Part shown: positions 54,648 through 62,799 of the stretch, piece after piece | Layout: every line of letters starts with the position of its first letter | Numbering within the stretch: position 1 is the stretch's first letter | NCBI GenBank assembly: GCA_009929695.1 | Contig: RZZW01000004.1 | Span: 1-64,000, forward strand | Source of the DNA: Clostridia bacterium | GTDB lineage: Bacteria > Bacillota > Clostridia > Oscillospirales > Ruminococcaceae | Direction of reading: 5' to 3' | DNA length: 64,000 nucleotides | The notes under the pieces: generated by a model | What the model was told of the DNA's origin: nothing | What the model saw: only the letters and a program-made list of their open reading frames with translations | The model's database searches: none | Position numbers and translations under genes: made by a program

Positions 54648-56249
54648 TTATGCTACTTCCCAGTTAGCAAAGTCAAGGTCGCACATGTAAAGAGGATTGC
54701 AGAATTTCACGCCTGACGGAACTTTTACGTTGTCACTTGTGAATACATAAGTACCGACTGTGAATACAGGCACTTTATAAACGTTCTTCTGCTCCATGTC
54801 CTGAAGCTTTTTGAGAACGTCTGTGCGTGTTGCCTCGTCTGTGGCTGCATAGAGGTCGTCCACTAATGTGTCAAACGATGTGTCGCCACCGAAGATTTTG
54901 CTGAACAGCGCGTCGTCGGAAATATATTCGCTGTACCACTCTTCAAGTGAGAATGCAGATTTGCCCTTGAAGCCAATGTCGTATGCACGTGTTGTGAAGA
55001 GGTCTGTTGTGCCGTCGTTTGAAAGCGTTGCTTCAACCGTCAAGCCTGTCTGCTCAAGATAATACACAACTGTATTGATGAGGTCGATAGATGTCTGGTC
55101 GTTGTTATAGTAGCAGATGCGCAGTGTGCGGCTCATGTCGTAGCCTGCCGCAATAAGGTCAGCCTTTGCTTTTTCGGCGTCAAATTCATATGAGAAGCCG
55201 TTGTATGACGGATAGCTGTCAGGCACGCCTGAGCTTAGGACTGTCGCGTTGGGATAAAGTGTTGCAAGCGCTGCGCGGTCGATGGCTTCGATGAGGGCTT
55301 TGCGCACTTCAACGTTCTGCATTGCCGCATTGTCGTTGCCGTCTGTGCCCTTCATGTTGAAGATGAAGTACTTATAGAATAGTACGTTTACTTCGTTTGC
55401 TGTGAAGTTGTCCATTGCTGAAAGCGCCTCAACCATGTCTGCGGCGTTGCCGTATACATAGTCAGCATTGCCGGACTGTGCGGCTGTGAGGTAGTCAGAG
55501 ACAAAGGATACTGTCACCTTTTCAATTTTAGGTGCTGTGCCCTCGTAGTTTTCGTTGAGCTTAAGTGTGAAGTAGTTACCTACATTCAGCTCGTCAAGAA
55601 CATACATACCTGATGTGACGGGGTCTTTCCAGAAAGCGTCAGACTCCATTGTGAGCGGATCTGCTTTTTCAAGAGAGTGCTTAGGAAGAATTGCAAACTG
55701 TGCAAGAACGTCAAGCAGAGCCGCATACGGTGTGTTGAGCTTGATTGTGATGACGTTGCCGTCTGCTTTCATATCTGTAATTTTTGCAAAGGCTGCTGTG
55801 TAGATTGAGTTTACAACTGCTGCCTTTGTGGCTGTCTCAATTGAGAAGATAACGTCGTCAGCGGTCATTGCTTCGCCGTCGCTCCATTTGAGGCCGTCTT
55901 TAAGTGTGATGGTGTAGGTCATGCTGTCGTCGCTTATCTCGTAGCTGTCGGCGAGATCAGGCGTTACACTTGTCAAATCGCTGTCCGCGATGAACAAGCT
56001 GCGGAACATGAGGTTTGTGGCAAGTGTGCGGTTGAGCCACGGTGAAGGAACCTGGTCGTCCTTTGACGAACCGTCTGTTGTGGAGAGCACAAGCTTCAAT
56101 GTGCCATCGCCTGTTGTTGTGGTTGCGGCGGCTGATGAAGCAGGTGTTGTTTGCGTGGACGCGGCAGCAGAGCTTGATGAAGCGCCACAGCCCGCAAGGA
56201 CGCTTACTGCCAACGTGGCAGCCATGAGGATTGCAAGTAGCTTTTTCAT
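54648..56249 (-). CDS. ABC transporter substrate-binding lipoprotein (DppA/SatA type)
   Basis: 533 aa. Lipoprotein signal with lipobox LAGC (Cys21). Mature protein is a family-5 solute-binding protein (SBP_bac_5): a Ser/Thr-rich linker (about 24-50), then LKDGLKWSDGEAMTADDVIFSI (near 117-138), NNDNAAMQNVEVRKALIEAIDR (near 298-316) and the C-terminal region. Such proteins bind peptides, heme, nickel or sialic acid (SatA); ligand cannot be fixed by eye. First gene of the operon, divergent from rpiR, controlled by the promoter at 56321-56349. Confidence 0.9.
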   Translation of the reverse strand: MKKLLAILMAATLAVSVLAGCGASSSSAAASTQTTPASSAAATTTTGDGTLKLVLSTTDGSSKDDQVPSPWLNRTLATNLMFRSLFIADSDLTSVTPDLADSYEISDDSMTYTITLKDGLKWSDGEAMTADDVIFSIETATKAAVVNSIYTAAFAKITDMKADGNVITIKLNTPYAALLDVLAQFAILPKHSLEKADPLTMESDAFWKDPVTSGMYVLDELNVGNYFTLKLNENYEGTAPKIEKVTVSFVSDYLTAAQSGNADYVYGNAADMVEALSAMDNFTANEVNVLFYKYFIFNMKGTDGNDNAAMQNVEVRKALIEAIDRAALATLYPNATVLSSGVPDSYPSYNGFSYEFDAEKAKADLIAAGYDMSRTLRICYYNNDQTSIDLINTVVYYLEQTGLTVEATLSNDGTTDLFTTRAYDIGFKGKSAFSLEEWYSEYISDDALFSKIFGGDTSFDTLVDDLYAATDEATRTDVLKKLQDMEQKNVYKVPVFTVGTYVFTSDNVKVPSGVKFCNPLYMCDLDFANWEVA

Positions 56250-56320
56250 GTTTTCGTCTCCTTCGGATTAAAAATTTTTTTTTCGTGCGATTTATGACAA
56301 CCCTGTCATTCGGTATCTTC

Positions 56321-56381
56321 ATTCTATCAAAATCGAAATAATTTTTCAATACTATTCTTGCATAAAAATATTTCGATTTTT
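56321..56381 (-). promoter_or_regulatory. dppA promoter with candidate RpiR operators
   Basis: TTGAAA (56344-56349), 17 bases, TAGAAT (56321-56326) on the minus strand. The spacer carries GAAAAATTATTTC, a palindrome of the GAAA-N5-TTTC type seen in RpiR-family operators. A second, inverted AT-rich copy (AAAATATTTCGATTTTT, about 56365-56381) lies upstream. RpiR could block polymerase here and be released by a sugar phosphate. Confidence 0.55.
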
Positions 56382-56431
56382 GTGCGTTATTCACAATAAT
56401 ATACATATTTAAGAGTTTTACAAATATTTTA

Positions 56432-56460
56432 TTGTTATTTTTGCCGATTTACATTATACT
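56432..56460 (+). promoter_or_regulatory. rpiR promoter
   Basis: TTGTTA (56432-56437), 17 bases, TATACT (56455-56460), 33 bases before the ATG at 56494. Confidence 0.65.
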
Positions 56461-56493
56461 ATAGCCATAGAAAAACTTGTTGAGGGGTAAACA

Positions 56494-57351
56494 ATGGATA
56501 GTATTTTAGAGAGAATGCACCAACACTACGAAAATTTTACGAAATCAGAAAAGAAAATAGCAGATTATGTTTTTGATCATAAAAAGGAAGCTCAGTATAT
56601 AAGTATTTCAGATTTAAGCAGTGCCTGTGGCGTTGCGGTTTCGACGGTATCGCTGTTTTGTCGTAAAATCGATCTCGACGGCTTCAATGATTTCAAGCTT
56701 GAGCTTGCAAAGGCCACAATGCCGGTTGTCGGCGTGCCGTCAGTAGGCTCGGCCACAGGAGAAATATGCGAGAGCGATTCGATGGAGCAGGTGTTTGAAA
56801 AGACGTTTAACGTCAGCCAAAACTCGCTTTTTCAGACATACAAGCTTCTCAACAGAGACGCAATAAAGAAAGCTGTGCAGCTTTTGGCCGACGCGGGAAG
56901 CGTGCTGTGTCTTGGCAAGGGCAATCACTCCATTGTCGCGAGCGCCGCTTGGTCAAAGTTTGCCACAGTGTCATCAAAATTCAAAACAATAGAGGATTCG
57001 GATTTTCAGACGATAGGTGCTTCAACGCTTGCGAGCAACGATGTTGTGCTGTTTTTCTCGTATTCGGGCTCAACGCATGAATTTCTCGATTTGGCAAAGG
57101 TGGCAAAAGCACGCAACGCAAAAATTATACTTGTGACACGCTTTGCAAAATCTCCCGGCGCGGCGCTCTCCGACTGTGTGCTCTTGTGCGGCACCGATGA
57201 AGAGCCGCTTCTCTTCGGCTCAATAGCCGCCATTGTCGCCCAACTCTACGTCATCGACGTGCTTTTCAACAGCTATTTCAGACTAAATTTTGAAGAGAAC
57301 GAAAAGACAAGAGAAAGCATAGCAAAGGCGTTAGCGCATAAGGTTATATAA
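56494..57351 (+). CDS. MurR/RpiR family transcriptional regulator
   Basis: 285 aa. The N-terminal helix-turn-helix (HTH_6, about 1-77) has KSEKKIADYVFDH, SISDLSSACGVAVSTVSLFCRKI. A SIS domain follows (about 125-260) with VLCLGKGNHSIVASAAW and FFSYSGSTHEF, the sugar-phosphate-binding loop. Family members sense amino-sugar or sialic-acid catabolites. It lies divergent to the dppABCDF run, so it probably controls it. A strong terminator follows. Confidence 0.92.
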   Translation: MDSILERMHQHYENFTKSEKKIADYVFDHKKEAQYISISDLSSACGVAVSTVSLFCRKIDLDGFNDFKLELAKATMPVVGVPSVGSATGEICESDSMEQVFEKTFNVSQNSLFQTYKLLNRDAIKKAVQLLADAGSVLCLGKGNHSIVASAAWSKFATVSSKFKTIEDSDFQTIGASTLASNDVVLFFSYSGSTHEFLDLAKVAKARNAKIILVTRFAKSPGAALSDCVLLCGTDEEPLLFGSIAAIVAQLYVIDVLFNSYFRLNFEENEKTRESIAKALAHKVI

Positions 57352-57362
57352 AATTACAAATA

Positions 57363-57406
57363 AAAACACACTCCAAAAAATCGTTGTATTTTTTGGAGTG
57401 TGTTTT
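57363..57406. terminator. Bidirectional terminator between rpiR and the LUD gene
   Basis: AAAACACACTCCAAAAAA (57363-57380) is fully complementary to 57389-57406. T-runs occur on both sides, so it serves both convergent genes. Confidence 0.9.
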
Positions 57407-57411
57407 GTTTT

Positions 57412-58053
57412 TTAATAGCCTAATTCTTCCGCTACAAGCAAGACGCAGATGCGGTTTTTTGTGCGTTGGTGCTTTAGTGTCACATAGTCGCAGCATATGC
57501 GCGCGTCGCTTTGGCAGTCTATGCATTTTCCTGTGACGGCGCATGGCGTTTTGCAGCTTAGGCGCTTTGCGTTTGCGGGCGAGGCGTATGTACTTATTCG
57601 TTTAAAGGCTTCCTCGGCGTTTTCAACGATTTTATTATAGCCCGCGACGATAAACACATTTTGTGGTCCGTAAATAATAGCCGCGACACGGTTTCCGTTG
57701 CCGTCCACCTCGTGGATTTCTCCGTCCTCGGATATCGCGTTTGCGGACGCAAAATACGCATCAGCAAAAAATGCTTTGCGCATTATTTCTCCGCGCTGCT
57801 CCGGCGTCAAGCCCTCGGTGTCCCTGTTGAGATAATTGTATTCTCCGCTTGCGAGCAAACTCATAACGCCTGTCGCCGCAAGTGTCATGCTGCCGCCCGC
57901 GGCGACGGTATCGCCTGCTTTAAGGCGCGATTTTATATATGGCACAACTTCTTCGGCACTGGAAAGACAGACTGCCTCCATGTTGTTTTTTCTAAGAGCC
58001 TCAGCCGTGCGCTCCACGCGCTGTGTGATTACTTCCTTCAAGCTTTGATCCAT
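57412..58053 (-). CDS. LUD-domain (lactate utilisation-like, DUF162) protein
   Basis: 213 aa. The LUD fold typical of LutC/YkgG-like proteins is indicated by AGDTVAAGGSMTLAATGVM (near 51-69), DAYFASANAISEDGEIHEVDGNGNRVAAII (near 98-127) and VFIVAGYNKIVEN (near 132). The C-terminal tail has six cysteines (CKTPCAVTGKCIDCQSDARICC), possibly a metal site. No lutA/lutB partners are present, so lactate oxidation is unlikely; exact role unknown. ATG at 58053 follows GGAGG. Follows the HAD gene closely. Confidence 0.87.
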   Translation of the reverse strand: MDQSLKEVITQRVERTAEALRKNNMEAVCLSSAEEVVPYIKSRLKAGDTVAAGGSMTLAATGVMSLLASGEYNYLNRDTEGLTPEQRGEIMRKAFFADAYFASANAISEDGEIHEVDGNGNRVAAIIYGPQNVFIVAGYNKIVENAEEAFKRISTYASPANAKRLSCKTPCAVTGKCIDCQSDARICCDYVTLKHQRTKNRICVLLVAEELGY

Positions 58054-58070
58054 GACACTTACCTCCAAAT

Positions 58071-58703
58071 TTATTTTAAAATTTCGCGTAAATCGTCAAT
58101 CACGCGCTGACCTGTTGCCAAAAGAGCTTTACGCGGACGGTGGCCGAGCGAGGACAAAATGCAGTCAACGCCCATTGCGGACGCGACCTCGAAATCGTGC
58201 TCTGTGTCGCCTATCATGACGGCGCTCGCGGGATCTATATTATTGTCGCGCAGCCACGCCTTGCCCGCGTCAATTTTGCTCACACCGTAAATATTATTTG
58301 AGCCGACAAGCTGTGTGAAATATTCATTCAACCCATAATGGCTCACCTGCTGTTCAAGATTGCTCTGCTCGCTCGCCGACAAAACTATCTGCGCTACTCC
58401 CCTGCCGCTTAGCTCGGCAAGGACGTTTTTGGCGTTTGGCACAATGCCGCATTCAAGGCTCGCGGGCATGTATATGTCCATATATTCATGCGCGAGCGTG
58501 TCAAACGAGCATTTGTCAAAATCAAATCCGGCGCGTTTATAATAATCTATTATGGGAAAGCCGAAAATCTTTTTATAGCTTTCAATTTCCTTTATCGGCT
58601 CACAGTCGTGGCGCTGCAAAAGCTTGTTGAGCGTTTCGCCGCACAGCGACAAATCGTCTAGCAGTGTTCCGTTCCAGTCCCATATTACGGTGCTGTAATT
58701 CAT
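58071..58703 (-). CDS. HAD-family hydrolase, phosphoglycolate-phosphatase-like
   Basis: 210 aa. HAD motif I is WDWNGTLLDD (nucleophile Asp near 10), motif II VLSASEQSN, motif III KIDAGKAW and motif IV MIGDTEHDFEVA (near 170). The cap domain is of the C1 helical type. The unusual first motif WDWNGTLLDD, with Trp, is shared by a subgroup of clostridial HAD phosphatases. Substrate unknown; adjacency to a queT gene may or may not mean anything. Ends 17 bases before the LUD gene. Confidence 0.88.
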   Translation of the reverse strand: MNYSTVIWDWNGTLLDDLSLCGETLNKLLQRHDCEPIKEIESYKKIFGFPIIDYYKRAGFDFDKCSFDTLAHEYMDIYMPASLECGIVPNAKNVLAELSGRGVAQIVLSASEQSNLEQQVSHYGLNEYFTQLVGSNNIYGVSKIDAGKAWLRDNNIDPASAVMIGDTEHDFEVASAMGVDCILSSLGHRPRKALLATGQRVIDDLREILK

Positions 58704-58705
58704 TG

Positions 58706-59224
58706 TTATTCCTCAAACCATTTTTTAAGTACAGGCGTGCTTTCTATGGCACGCACAAGTATAAAGCCTAGCACCACGCAAGAGAGCGCTTCGCCAACGC
58801 CCACCCACAGCGCTTCAATGAGAAACGCAGACAGCGTGTGCGGGCCAATCACCCGCCACAATTCTGCGCCGACCACTAAGGCGTTAAATAGAATAGGCGG
58901 CAGCACAGACGCGACAGGCAGCTTTTTTACCACAACATTTCGCAGTGCGCGGGTGCAAAGTGCCGCCGCAAAGGTTGCGACAGTGCCGAGAAAAATATCA
59001 AGTACGCCGAGGATATTTGCGCCCGTGAACACACCAATAAGGTTTGTTATGAAGCAGCCGAGCGTCACGCCTATTATCGCGTCAGGCGTAAATATCGGCA
59101 GCAACGTAAGCGCTTCGCTCACTCTCGCCTGCACAGGGCCGTATGAAATCGGCGCGAGCACAAGGCTTATAACGGCGTAGATAGCGGCAATTACCGCACA
59201 GCGTACAATTTTTTTGCTTTTCAT
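58706..59224 (-). CDS. queT: QueT-type ECF transporter S component (queuosine precursor)
   Basis: 172 aa with about six membrane segments. The QueT signature is visible: ISYGPVQARVSEALTLLPIFTPDAIIGVTLGCF (near 24-57), with GPVQxRxSEALT being diagnostic. The family brings in preQ0/preQ1 for queuosine-tRNA synthesis using shared ECF ATPases encoded elsewhere. Start at 59224: upstream codons lie in the leader. A possible preQ1 riboswitch precedes it on the same strand. Confidence 0.88.
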   Translation of the reverse strand: MKSKKIVRCAVIAAIYAVISLVLAPISYGPVQARVSEALTLLPIFTPDAIIGVTLGCFITNLIGVFTGANILGVLDIFLGTVATFAAALCTRALRNVVVKKLPVASVLPPILFNALVVGAELWRVIGPHTLSAFLIEALWVGVGEALSCVVLGFILVRAIESTPVLKKWFEE

Positions 59225-59227
59225 ATT

Positions 59228-59335
59228 AAACTTTCCGACGATGTATTTTACCCTTGCAGCCTCGTCACACAGCAGGGTGAACCGCACATGGCGGCGGGCA
59301 CAAAATGCTAAGTTGCCCGAAATGTATTTTATCAC
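59228..59335 (-). promoter_or_regulatory. Possible preQ1 riboswitch leader of queT
   Basis: The 127-base gap before queT contains, on the minus strand, CGGGCA ... TGCCCG (59314-59319 with 59295-59300), then CCGC/GCGG (59282-59294), then a CCCT/AGGG pairing (59251-59277) ending AAGGGTAAAATACATC. TAAAATACAT occurs twice, before and after the hairpins. The layout recalls a compact pseudoknotted aptamer, and queT genes in this lineage are often under preQ1 riboswitches, including class III. I could not match a consensus letter by letter. Confidence 0.45.
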
Positions 59336-59351
59336 ATTGTGACAAAATATG

Positions 59352-59795
59352 CTAGTCTTTAAACGCCCAAAGTCTTTGCCCGATGTAATTTAATCCTGTG
59401 AATATCACCTGACCGAGCAGCATGGCTATGCGCGTGACCCAAACAGTGCTTATTGTGCTTGAAAACGCGCTGACAATGAGCGGCGTGACGTAGTTTGAAA
59501 AGCCAAATCCGATAAGGTAGCAAACGGCAATGACAACCGAAAAGCGAAAAATGCTCTGACCGAGCGGCGCTTTGCTCTCAAAGCTGTATTTGCGGTTAAA
59601 AATGAAGCTGAAAACACTGCACAGCGTAAACATTATCGCGGTGCTTGCCCAGTACGCCGCCGTCTCGCCCCACCACGAGGTCATGGGTGAGAGCAAAAGC
59701 TGACTGCCAACCGTGCTGACAACAGTGTTTATGCCGCCTATAATCAAAAAGAACACAAGGCTTTTGTCGCAAAAAAATGAAATTATTTTTTTCAA
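59352..59795 (-). CDS. GtrA-like membrane protein
   Basis: 147 aa with four membrane segments, GtrA family (flippase-like helpers in lipid-linked sugar translocation). Motifs: FFLIIGGINTVVSTVGSQLLL (near 15-35), FSFIFNRKYSFES (near 62-74) and RLWAFKD at the end. The start is TTG with GGAGGAAG seven bases before it. Own promoter. Partner glycosyltransferase is not in view. Confidence 0.88.
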   Translation of the reverse strand: MKKIISFFCDKSLVFFLIIGGINTVVSTVGSQLLLSPMTSWWGETAAYWASTAIMFTLCSVFSFIFNRKYSFESKAPLGQSIFRFSVVIAVCYLIGFGFSNYVTPLIVSAFSSTISTVWVTRIAMLLGQVIFTGLNYIGQRLWAFKD

Positions 59796-59833
59796 GAGTA
59801 AACTTCCTCCGATGTCAATTTAAGATAACAAAC

Positions 59834-59862
59834 ATTATACACCATTGGGCGTAAAAAGACAA
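59834..59862 (-). promoter_or_regulatory. gtrA promoter
   Basis: TTGTCT (59857-59862), 17 bases, TATAAT (59834-59839) on the minus strand. Confidence 0.72.
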
Positions 59863-59911
59863 TTTTTACATTAAAAAGCGCAAATAATGATAAAAAATTA
59901 ACAAAATGTTA

Positions 59912-59940
59912 TTTACTTTAACTTAATTTAAGTGCATAAT
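59912..59940 (+). promoter_or_regulatory. Promoter of the iron alcohol dehydrogenase gene
   Basis: TTTACT (59912-59917), 17 bases, CATAAT (59935-59940), about 50 bases before the ATG at 59990. Confidence 0.6.
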
Positions 59941-59989
59941 ATACGTATAAGTAATGCGGCACGGCCGTAACAAAAAGGAGTAATGAAAA

Positions 59990-61138
59990 ATGGCAAATCG
60001 TATTGTACTTAACACAATTTCTTATCACGGCAAGGGCGCGATTGAAAATATTGTCCCCGAGCTGACAGCACGCGGCTACAAAAAGGCGTTTGTGTGCTCT
60101 GACCCCGACCTCATCAAATTTGGCGTCACAAAAAAGGTCACCGACCTGCTTGACAGCGCAAGCTTTGCATATGAAATTTACAGTGAAATCAAGCCGAACC
60201 CGACTATCGAAAACGTGAAAACTGGCGTGGAAGCGTTTAAAAAGAGCGGTGCTGACTGCATCGTAGCCATCGGTGGCGGCTCATCTATGGACACCGCAAA
60301 GGCCATTGGCATCATTATAAATAACCCTGAATTTGCGGACGTTCGCAGCCTTGAGGGCGTTGCTCCTACAAAAAAGCACGCCATATTTACAATTGCCGTT
60401 CCGACAACAGCAGGCACAGCGGCGGAGGTCACAATTAACTATGTTATCACCGACGTTGAGAAAAAGCGCAAATTTGTCTGCGTCGACACAAATGATATCC
60501 CCGAAATTGCAGTTGTCGACCCCGACATGATGGCGAGTATGCCCAAGGGTCTAACCGCCGCGACAGGCATGGACGCGCTGACGCACGCGATTGAGGGCTT
60601 CACAACAAAGGCCGCTTGGGAAATGACTGATATGTTCCACATTGAAGCCATTGCGCTTATCAGCAAATATCTTCGCGCCGCCGTTGACAATACACCGGAG
60701 GGACGCGAGGGAATGGCGCTTGCGCAGTATATTGCAGGTCAAGGCTTCTCGAACGTCGGGCTTGGCATAGTTCACAGCATGGCGCATGGTCTTGGCGCGC
60801 TTTACGACACACCGCACGGCGTTGCGAACGCGATTATTCTGCCGACAGTTATGGAATATAACGCAGAGTGCACAGGCGAAAAATATCGCGATATCGCCAA
60901 AGCAATGGGCGTTGAGGGCACAGATAAAATGACACAGTCGGAGTATCGCAAGGCAGCCGTTGACGCTGTGAAAAAGCTTGCCTCGGACGTCGGAATACCC
61001 GCGAATTTGCAGGGCATCTTAAAGGATGAGGACGTGCAGTTCCTTTCAGAGAGCGCATATGCAGACGCGTGCCGCCCCGGCAACCCGCGTGACACAAGCG
61101 TTGAGGAAATAGCGGTGCTCTATCGCAGCCTTATTTAA
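59990..61138 (+). CDS. Iron-containing alcohol dehydrogenase (lactaldehyde reductase-like)
   Basis: 382 aa, Fe-ADH family, resembling FucO/1,2-propanediol oxidoreductase. NAD-binding GGGSSMDTAKAIG (near 95) and the iron ligands Asp and His in GMDALTHAIEGF (near 193-204), His in HSMAHGLGALYDTPHG (near 262-277). Likely reduces short aldehydes with NADH. AAAAAGGAG precedes the ATG. The short YeaQ-like gene follows 34 bases later. Confidence 0.92.
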   Translation: MANRIVLNTISYHGKGAIENIVPELTARGYKKAFVCSDPDLIKFGVTKKVTDLLDSASFAYEIYSEIKPNPTIENVKTGVEAFKKSGADCIVAIGGGSSMDTAKAIGIIINNPEFADVRSLEGVAPTKKHAIFTIAVPTTAGTAAEVTINYVITDVEKKRKFVCVDTNDIPEIAVVDPDMMASMPKGLTAATGMDALTHAIEGFTTKAAWEMTDMFHIEAIALISKYLRAAVDNTPEGREGMALAQYIAGQGFSNVGLGIVHSMAHGLGALYDTPHGVANAIILPTVMEYNAECTGEKYRDIAKAMGVEGTDKMTQSEYRKAAVDAVKKLASDVGIPANLQGILKDEDVQFLSESAYADACRPGNPRDTSVEEIAVLYRSLI

Positions 61139-61172
61139 TTGAGAACACAGATGTAAGCGAGGAACTATATAA

Positions 61173-61418
61173 ATGATTTTTAATATTATCGGCTGGCTTA
61201 TAGTCGGCGCAGTGGCGGGCTATCTCGCAAGCGTAATAATGGGTATGCCGGGCGGCACAGGCAGAAATATCGTCGTCGGTATCCTCGGCTCATTCGTCGG
61301 CGGCTTCATAGCAAGGCTGATAGGCTTCTACACAAGCGGCTTTAGCATAGCTTCAATCTTAGTAGCTGTGGCAGGCGCGTGCCTTTGCTTGTGGCTGAAA
61401 AAGAAGTTTCTTAGATAA
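61173..61418 (+). CDS. GlsB/YeaQ/YmgE family membrane protein
   Basis: 81 aa with three membrane segments. The family signature is clear: IGWLIVGAVAGYLASVIMG (near 5-23), GTGRNIVVGILGSFVGGFI (near 29-47). These stress-linked transglycosylase-associated proteins have no settled function. The GAGGAA ribosome site precedes the ATG. It is followed by a dispersed repeat and a terminator. Confidence 0.9.
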   Translation: MIFNIIGWLIVGAVAGYLASVIMGMPGGTGRNIVVGILGSFVGGFIARLIGFYTSGFSIASILVAVAGACLCLWLKKKFLR

Positions 61419-61429
61419 TCAAAAGTTCA

Positions 61430-61512
61430 TGTCATTCTGAGGAGCGAAGCGACGAAGAATCTTAAAAACTATGGAAATGCGCAAAAGATTCTTCGCTTCG
61501 CTCAGAATGACA
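61430..61512. repeat. Dispersed inverted repeat, copy 5 of 5
   Basis: Same family as 4575-4657: TGTCATTCTGAGGAGCGAAG left and GCTCAGAATGACA right. Located between the convergent yeaQ-like and U32 genes, next to the terminator at 61513. Confidence 0.85.
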
Positions 61513-61550
61513 AAAATGGGCTGTTGCAGATGTCTGCAACAGCCCATTTT
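61513..61550. terminator. Bidirectional terminator with a 17-bp perfect stem
   Basis: AAAATGGGCTGTTGCAG (61513-61529) and its exact complement (61534-61550) around a four-base loop, with A- and T-rich flanks. It ends both convergent genes. The CTGCAACAGCC core matches the terminator at 48387. Confidence 0.9.
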
Positions 61551-61558
61551 TATTGTGC

Positions 61559-62782
61559 TTATTTAATTTTATGCCTTAAAATAGAATACGGCGTCAATTC
61601 CTCTTTGCAAGGGATGCTGAATTTCATGAGGGAATGAGGGGTGCTCTCGATATTCTCGCCGTCATTATTCAGTATAAATTCGGGGGTGATGTTTATGCAA
61701 TCTCCGCCGGGGGTGAGGATTTCGAGCGGTTCGCCAAGCTCGAATTTGCCGCGTTGGGTGCAGCTTGCTATGCCATTGTCCCAACCGTCCACTATGCCGA
61801 CAAGCTCCCAGTCGCGGATATAGCCGCCCTGCTGTGTGTTTTGCACCGCGCCCTCTGCGCCGAAATAAAAGCCTGTTGAATATGTGCGGTGTGAGGTGCG
61901 CGTCAATTCGTCGAGCACTCTTTCGGGGCATACATATTTATCGGGCGATTTCATATATTCGTCAACTGCGGCGCGATATGCGGCGGTGGTGCTTGCAACA
62001 TAATAAAACGTCTTTGCTCTGCCCTCGATTTTAAGGCTGTCAACGCCTGCCTGTGCGATGAGGTTTATAAACGGCGCTGTGCAAAGGTCGTTTGCGTTTA
62101 AAATGTAGCTGCCGCCGTCCTCGTTTTCGCCTATGTCGTAATATCTGCCCTCGCGGTGCTCCTCTGAAAGCTTCCATTTCCATCGGCACGGCTGCGCGCA
62201 TTCTCCCCTGTTAGCGTCTCTGCCTGTGAGGTAATGCGACAAAAGGCAGCGGCCTGAAAACGACATGCACATTGCACCGTGTACAAACGCCTCGATTTCA
62301 AGCTCGGGCGGCGTGTTGTCTCGGATAACGGCGATATCTTGCAGCGTAAGCTCACGCGCAAGCACAACGCGCTTTGCGCCTAAATCATACGCCGCATTTG
62401 CCGCCATGTAGTTTGCGATGCCGACCTGCGTTGAAAAATGAACGTCAATATCTGGCGCAAATTTTTTGACAAGCGCAAGCACACCTAAATCGGCGACGAT
62501 AAAAGCGTCTATGCCTGTCTCGCGCACGCGGCGCAGATAGTCGGGCAGGCGTGCCACCTCGTCGTTTGTCGGAACGCTGTTGAGCGTAAGGTACAGCTTT
62601 CTTCCGAATTTATGGGCAAAAGCCGCGCCTTCCTCAAGCTGCTCTATCGTGAAATTTTTTGACGAGGTGCGCATACCGTATTCCTCGCCGCCGACAAATA
62701 CTGCGTCTGCACCGTATAGCACGGCAAATTTCAGCCGCTCTAAATCTCCCGCGGGGCTTAAAATCTCCGGTTTTTTAACCAT
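61559..62782 (-). CDS. Peptidase U32 family protein
   Basis: 407 aa. The family signature block is EAFVHGAMCMSFSGRCLLSH (near 164-183), followed by GECAQPCRW (near 194-202), the four-Cys region that binds an Fe-S cluster in hydroxylase members such as RlhA/TrhP. Clostridial U32 proteins of this length are often tRNA or rRNA hydroxylases or collagenase-like peptidases; which one cannot be set by eye. It follows mltG, as the U32 genes yrrN/yrrO do near yrrL in Bacillus. Confidence 0.9.
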   Translation of the reverse strand: MVKKPEILSPAGDLERLKFAVLYGADAVFVGGEEYGMRTSSKNFTIEQLEEGAAFAHKFGRKLYLTLNSVPTNDEVARLPDYLRRVRETGIDAFIVADLGVLALVKKFAPDIDVHFSTQVGIANYMAANAAYDLGAKRVVLARELTLQDIAVIRDNTPPELEIEAFVHGAMCMSFSGRCLLSHYLTGRDANRGECAQPCRWKWKLSEEHREGRYYDIGENEDGGSYILNANDLCTAPFINLIAQAGVDSLKIEGRAKTFYYVASTTAAYRAAVDEYMKSPDKYVCPERVLDELTRTSHRTYSTGFYFGAEGAVQNTQQGGYIRDWELVGIVDGWDNGIASCTQRGKFELGEPLEILTPGGDCINITPEFILNNDGENIESTPHSLMKFSIPCKEELTPYSILRHKIK

Positions 62783-62799
62783 GAAATGCTCCTTAAATG

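Noticed and set aside
57412..58053. Lactate-utilisation LutC
   Set aside because: LutA and LutB are not adjacent and the Cys-rich tail is not typical of LutC; kept as a LUD-domain protein only.
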